Source: Nannocystis sp.
Lineage (GTDB): Bacteria; Myxococcota_A; Polyangia; Nannocystales; Nannocystaceae
DNA: 64,000 bases
Reading direction: 5' to 3'
Assembly (NCBI RefSeq): GCF_016714285.1
Contig: NZ_JADJNN010000014.1
Coordinates: forward strand, 1-64,000
The notes below the pieces were generated by a model, which saw only the letters and a list, made by a program, of their open reading frames with translations, was not told the origin of the DNA and did no database searches. Shown in pieces: positions 63,025-64,000 of this stretch. Both the position numbers and the translations under genes were made by a program. Numbering within the stretch: the stretch's first letter is position 1; every line of letters begins with the position of its first letter.

Positions 63025-63627
63025 TGGGCTGTCCCCGGGGACAGGTGTGAAGAGTGCGGTGACCGCCTTGCGCTCGGCGGGGTCGACCGCGCCGGCGCGC
63101 TCGAGGGCGCCGAGGGTGACGAGGGCGAGCAGGAGGGCCATGGGGTCGGGGGCGGTGGCCGCGTCGGCGCGGTGCAGGTCGGCGAGGCCGGCGGAGCAGG
63201 TGTCGAGGAGGAAGCGCGTGCGGTCGGCGGGGGCGATGGTGGCGAGGCTGTTCATGGTGGCCTCGAAGGGGGTGGTGCAGCGCTGCGTCCAGCCGGCGCG
63301 GGCGTCGGGGCTGTCGAGGCCCTGGGCGATGAGCTGACTGCGCGATACCGGGTCGGCGGCGGCGAGGGCGTCGAGGGCGTCGACGAGGGGGTCGCCGAGG
63401 CGGCCGCGCTCGAGCTCGGCGAGGCCGCGGGCGGCGATCGTGCTGCGGTACTCGGGGGCGACGGTGTCGAGGGCCTGGCTCAGCTCGCCGGCGGCGTGGG
63501 CGTCGAGCGGGCGAATGCTCGGGGCGGCGGGCGGCGTGGCCTTGGCGGGCGCGGACGGGGTGTCGACCGCCGAGGGCGGCGCGGTGCAGGCGGCGAGGCA
63601 GAGCAGTGAGACCAGGACGCGGCGCAC
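63016..63627 (-). CDS. lipoprotein of unknown function
   Basis: 203 residues from GTG 63627 (an in-frame ATG far upstream runs through sequence without coding character). The signal peptide VRRVLVSLLCLAAC ends in the lipobox LAAC; a Pro/Ala-rich spacer of about 25 residues follows. The rest is helical: SIRPLDAHAAGELSQALDTV, LVDALDALAAADPVSRSQL, and LLLALVTLGALERAGAVDPAERKAV. No motif is recognised. The C-terminal residues PVPGDSPPP come from a perfect copy of the dispersed palindrome (63030-63046). Upstream, 63628-63767 has two more copies (63657-63673, and a GGGACA pair near 63692-63715) and no gene. Confidence 0.65.
   Translation of the reverse strand: MRRVLVSLLCLAACTAPPSAVDTPSAPAKATPPAAPSIRPLDAHAAGELSQALDTVAPEYRSTIAARGLAELERGRLGDPLVDALDALAAADPVSRSQLIAQGLDSPDARAGWTQRCTTPFEATMNSLATIAPADRTRFLLDTCSAGLADLHRADAATAPDPMALLLALVTLGALERAGAVDPAERKAVTALFTPVPGDSPPP
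63030..63046 (+). repeat. dispersed palindrome, perfect copy TGTCCCCGGGGACAGGT
   Basis: The best copy in the window: fourteen-base perfect palindrome plus GGT tail on the plus strand, at the very end of the coding region of the 63016 lipoprotein. Confidence 0.8.
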
Positions 63628-63656
63628 GCCGGCGAGGGTATCACGGCACGGCGGGC

Positions 63657-63716
63657 TGGCTCCCGGGACAGGTGGTCGCGCGATCGTGCGCGGGGACAGC
63701 ATGACCGTCGGGACAT
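63657..63716 (+). repeat. dispersed palindrome copies in the last intergenic region
   Basis: TGGCTCCCGGGACAGGT (63657-63673) is followed by GGGGACAGCATG (about 63692-63703) and CGGGACATG (about 63709-63717). The gap 63628-63767 between two minus-strand genes holds these and nothing else recognisable. Confidence 0.6.
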
Positions 63717-63767
63717 GCTGGCTGTGGCGATATGCTATGTTCATGGCTTTTTAGACATGTACGTGGA

Positions 63768-64000
63768 TTATGGAACGTCGCGCTGGCGGCCGCGCTCAGC
63801 GTGGTGCAGGTCGGTGTATTGGCGCAGCGGGGACAGCCAGGTGATGGCGGCGAGGAGGGCGAGGGCGAGGGCGGCGAGGGTGAGGACGCGGCGGGCGCGG
63901 GTCGGGACGGCGGGGGCGGGGTCCGGGGGCGGGCCGCCGCGGCGCAGGCGGGCGAGCAGGGCGGGCCAGGGGAGGGTGAAGAGGGGCACCAGCAGCTTGG
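63768..64000 (-). CDS. C-terminal part of a membrane protein (runs off right edge)
   Basis: An open minus-strand frame enters at the right edge (KLLVPLFTLPWPALLARLRRGG) and stops at 63768. It has a Pro-rich linker (PPPDPAPAVPTRARR) and one transmembrane segment (VLTLAALALALLAAITWL), ending in a charged cytoplasmic or periplasmic tail (HHAERGRQRDVP). Too little is present to assign a family. Confidence 0.55.
   Translation of the reverse strand, partial: KLLVPLFTLPWPALLARLRRGGPPPDPAPAVPTRARRVLTLAALALALLAAITWLSPLRQYTDLHHAERGRQRDVP

Overview
The window is very GC-rich DNA that reads like a chromosome segment of a myxobacterium, most likely of the Nannocystis/Plesiocystis type. This is judged from sequence style, not from a database search. 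The signs are: many lipoproteins whose lipobox Cys is followed by a long Ser/Thr/Gly linker (starts at 8065, 14180, 22066, 34930, 41284, 44375); DUF4215 cysteine repeats; a large Hanks-type kinase; CHAT-STAND architecture; and a DUF4157/zincin protein. I saw no rRNA, tRNA, CRISPR array, transposase or phage block.

Left part (1-7.4 kb): the start of a VWA-domain exported protein; a minus-strand run of two-domain SDR, cytochrome P450 (frameshifted) and two overlapping STAS-type regulators; an MgtC/DUF4010 membrane protein; and a methyltransferase. At 7.5-16.4 kb: a lipoprotein; a 1427-residue CHAT / NB-ARC / TPR protein; a YajG-like lipoprotein and an S74-chaperone lipoprotein whose reading frames run into each other; and an ATP-grasp ligase. 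At 15.7-22 kb all genes point left and are tightly packed: Ser/Thr kinase with TPRs, PEGA protein, AAA ATPase, DUF4276 (TOPRIM-like) protein and a Pro-rich lipoprotein. The ATPase/DUF4276 pair is the best candidate for a compact anti-phage module.

At 22-34.7 kb: an exported EEP-family phosphodiesterase, a YkgJ Fe-S type protein, an unrecognised 695-residue protein with a YfaP/DUF2135-like domain, a lipoprotein, a BtpA-family protein, a pair of large exported proteins of no named family (the first frameshifted), a HEAT-like protein and an esterase. At 34.9-46.3 kb: a DUF4215 lipoprotein, a membrane protein / metallophosphoesterase / MscS operon, a DUF47-Pit phosphate uptake operon, three lipoproteins (unknown, ferritin-like, hydrolase-like), an L,D-transpeptidase and another esterase. 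At 46.4-49.6 kb there is a tight operon: thioredoxin 2, acyl-CoA dehydrogenase, SurA-N-like chaperone and a barrel-less POTRA lipoprotein. At 50-64 kb: a DUF3604 / HupE-UreJ / PpiC operon, a VOC protein, the DUF4157-zincin protein, an S9 prolyl oligopeptidase, a zinc metalloprotease with FG-GAP repeats, an Rpn-like nuclease, a lipoprotein and a partial membrane protein.

Two features cut across the window. First, a short palindrome with consensus TGTCC-N4-GGACAGGT recurs inside coding linkers and between genes; its GGGACAGGT end lies almost always on the plus strand. Second, two genes carry single-base indels in homopolymers (2498-2500 and 29810-29813), and a third locus has two convergent genes without their expected stops, so assembly errors must be excluded before calling them pseudogenes.
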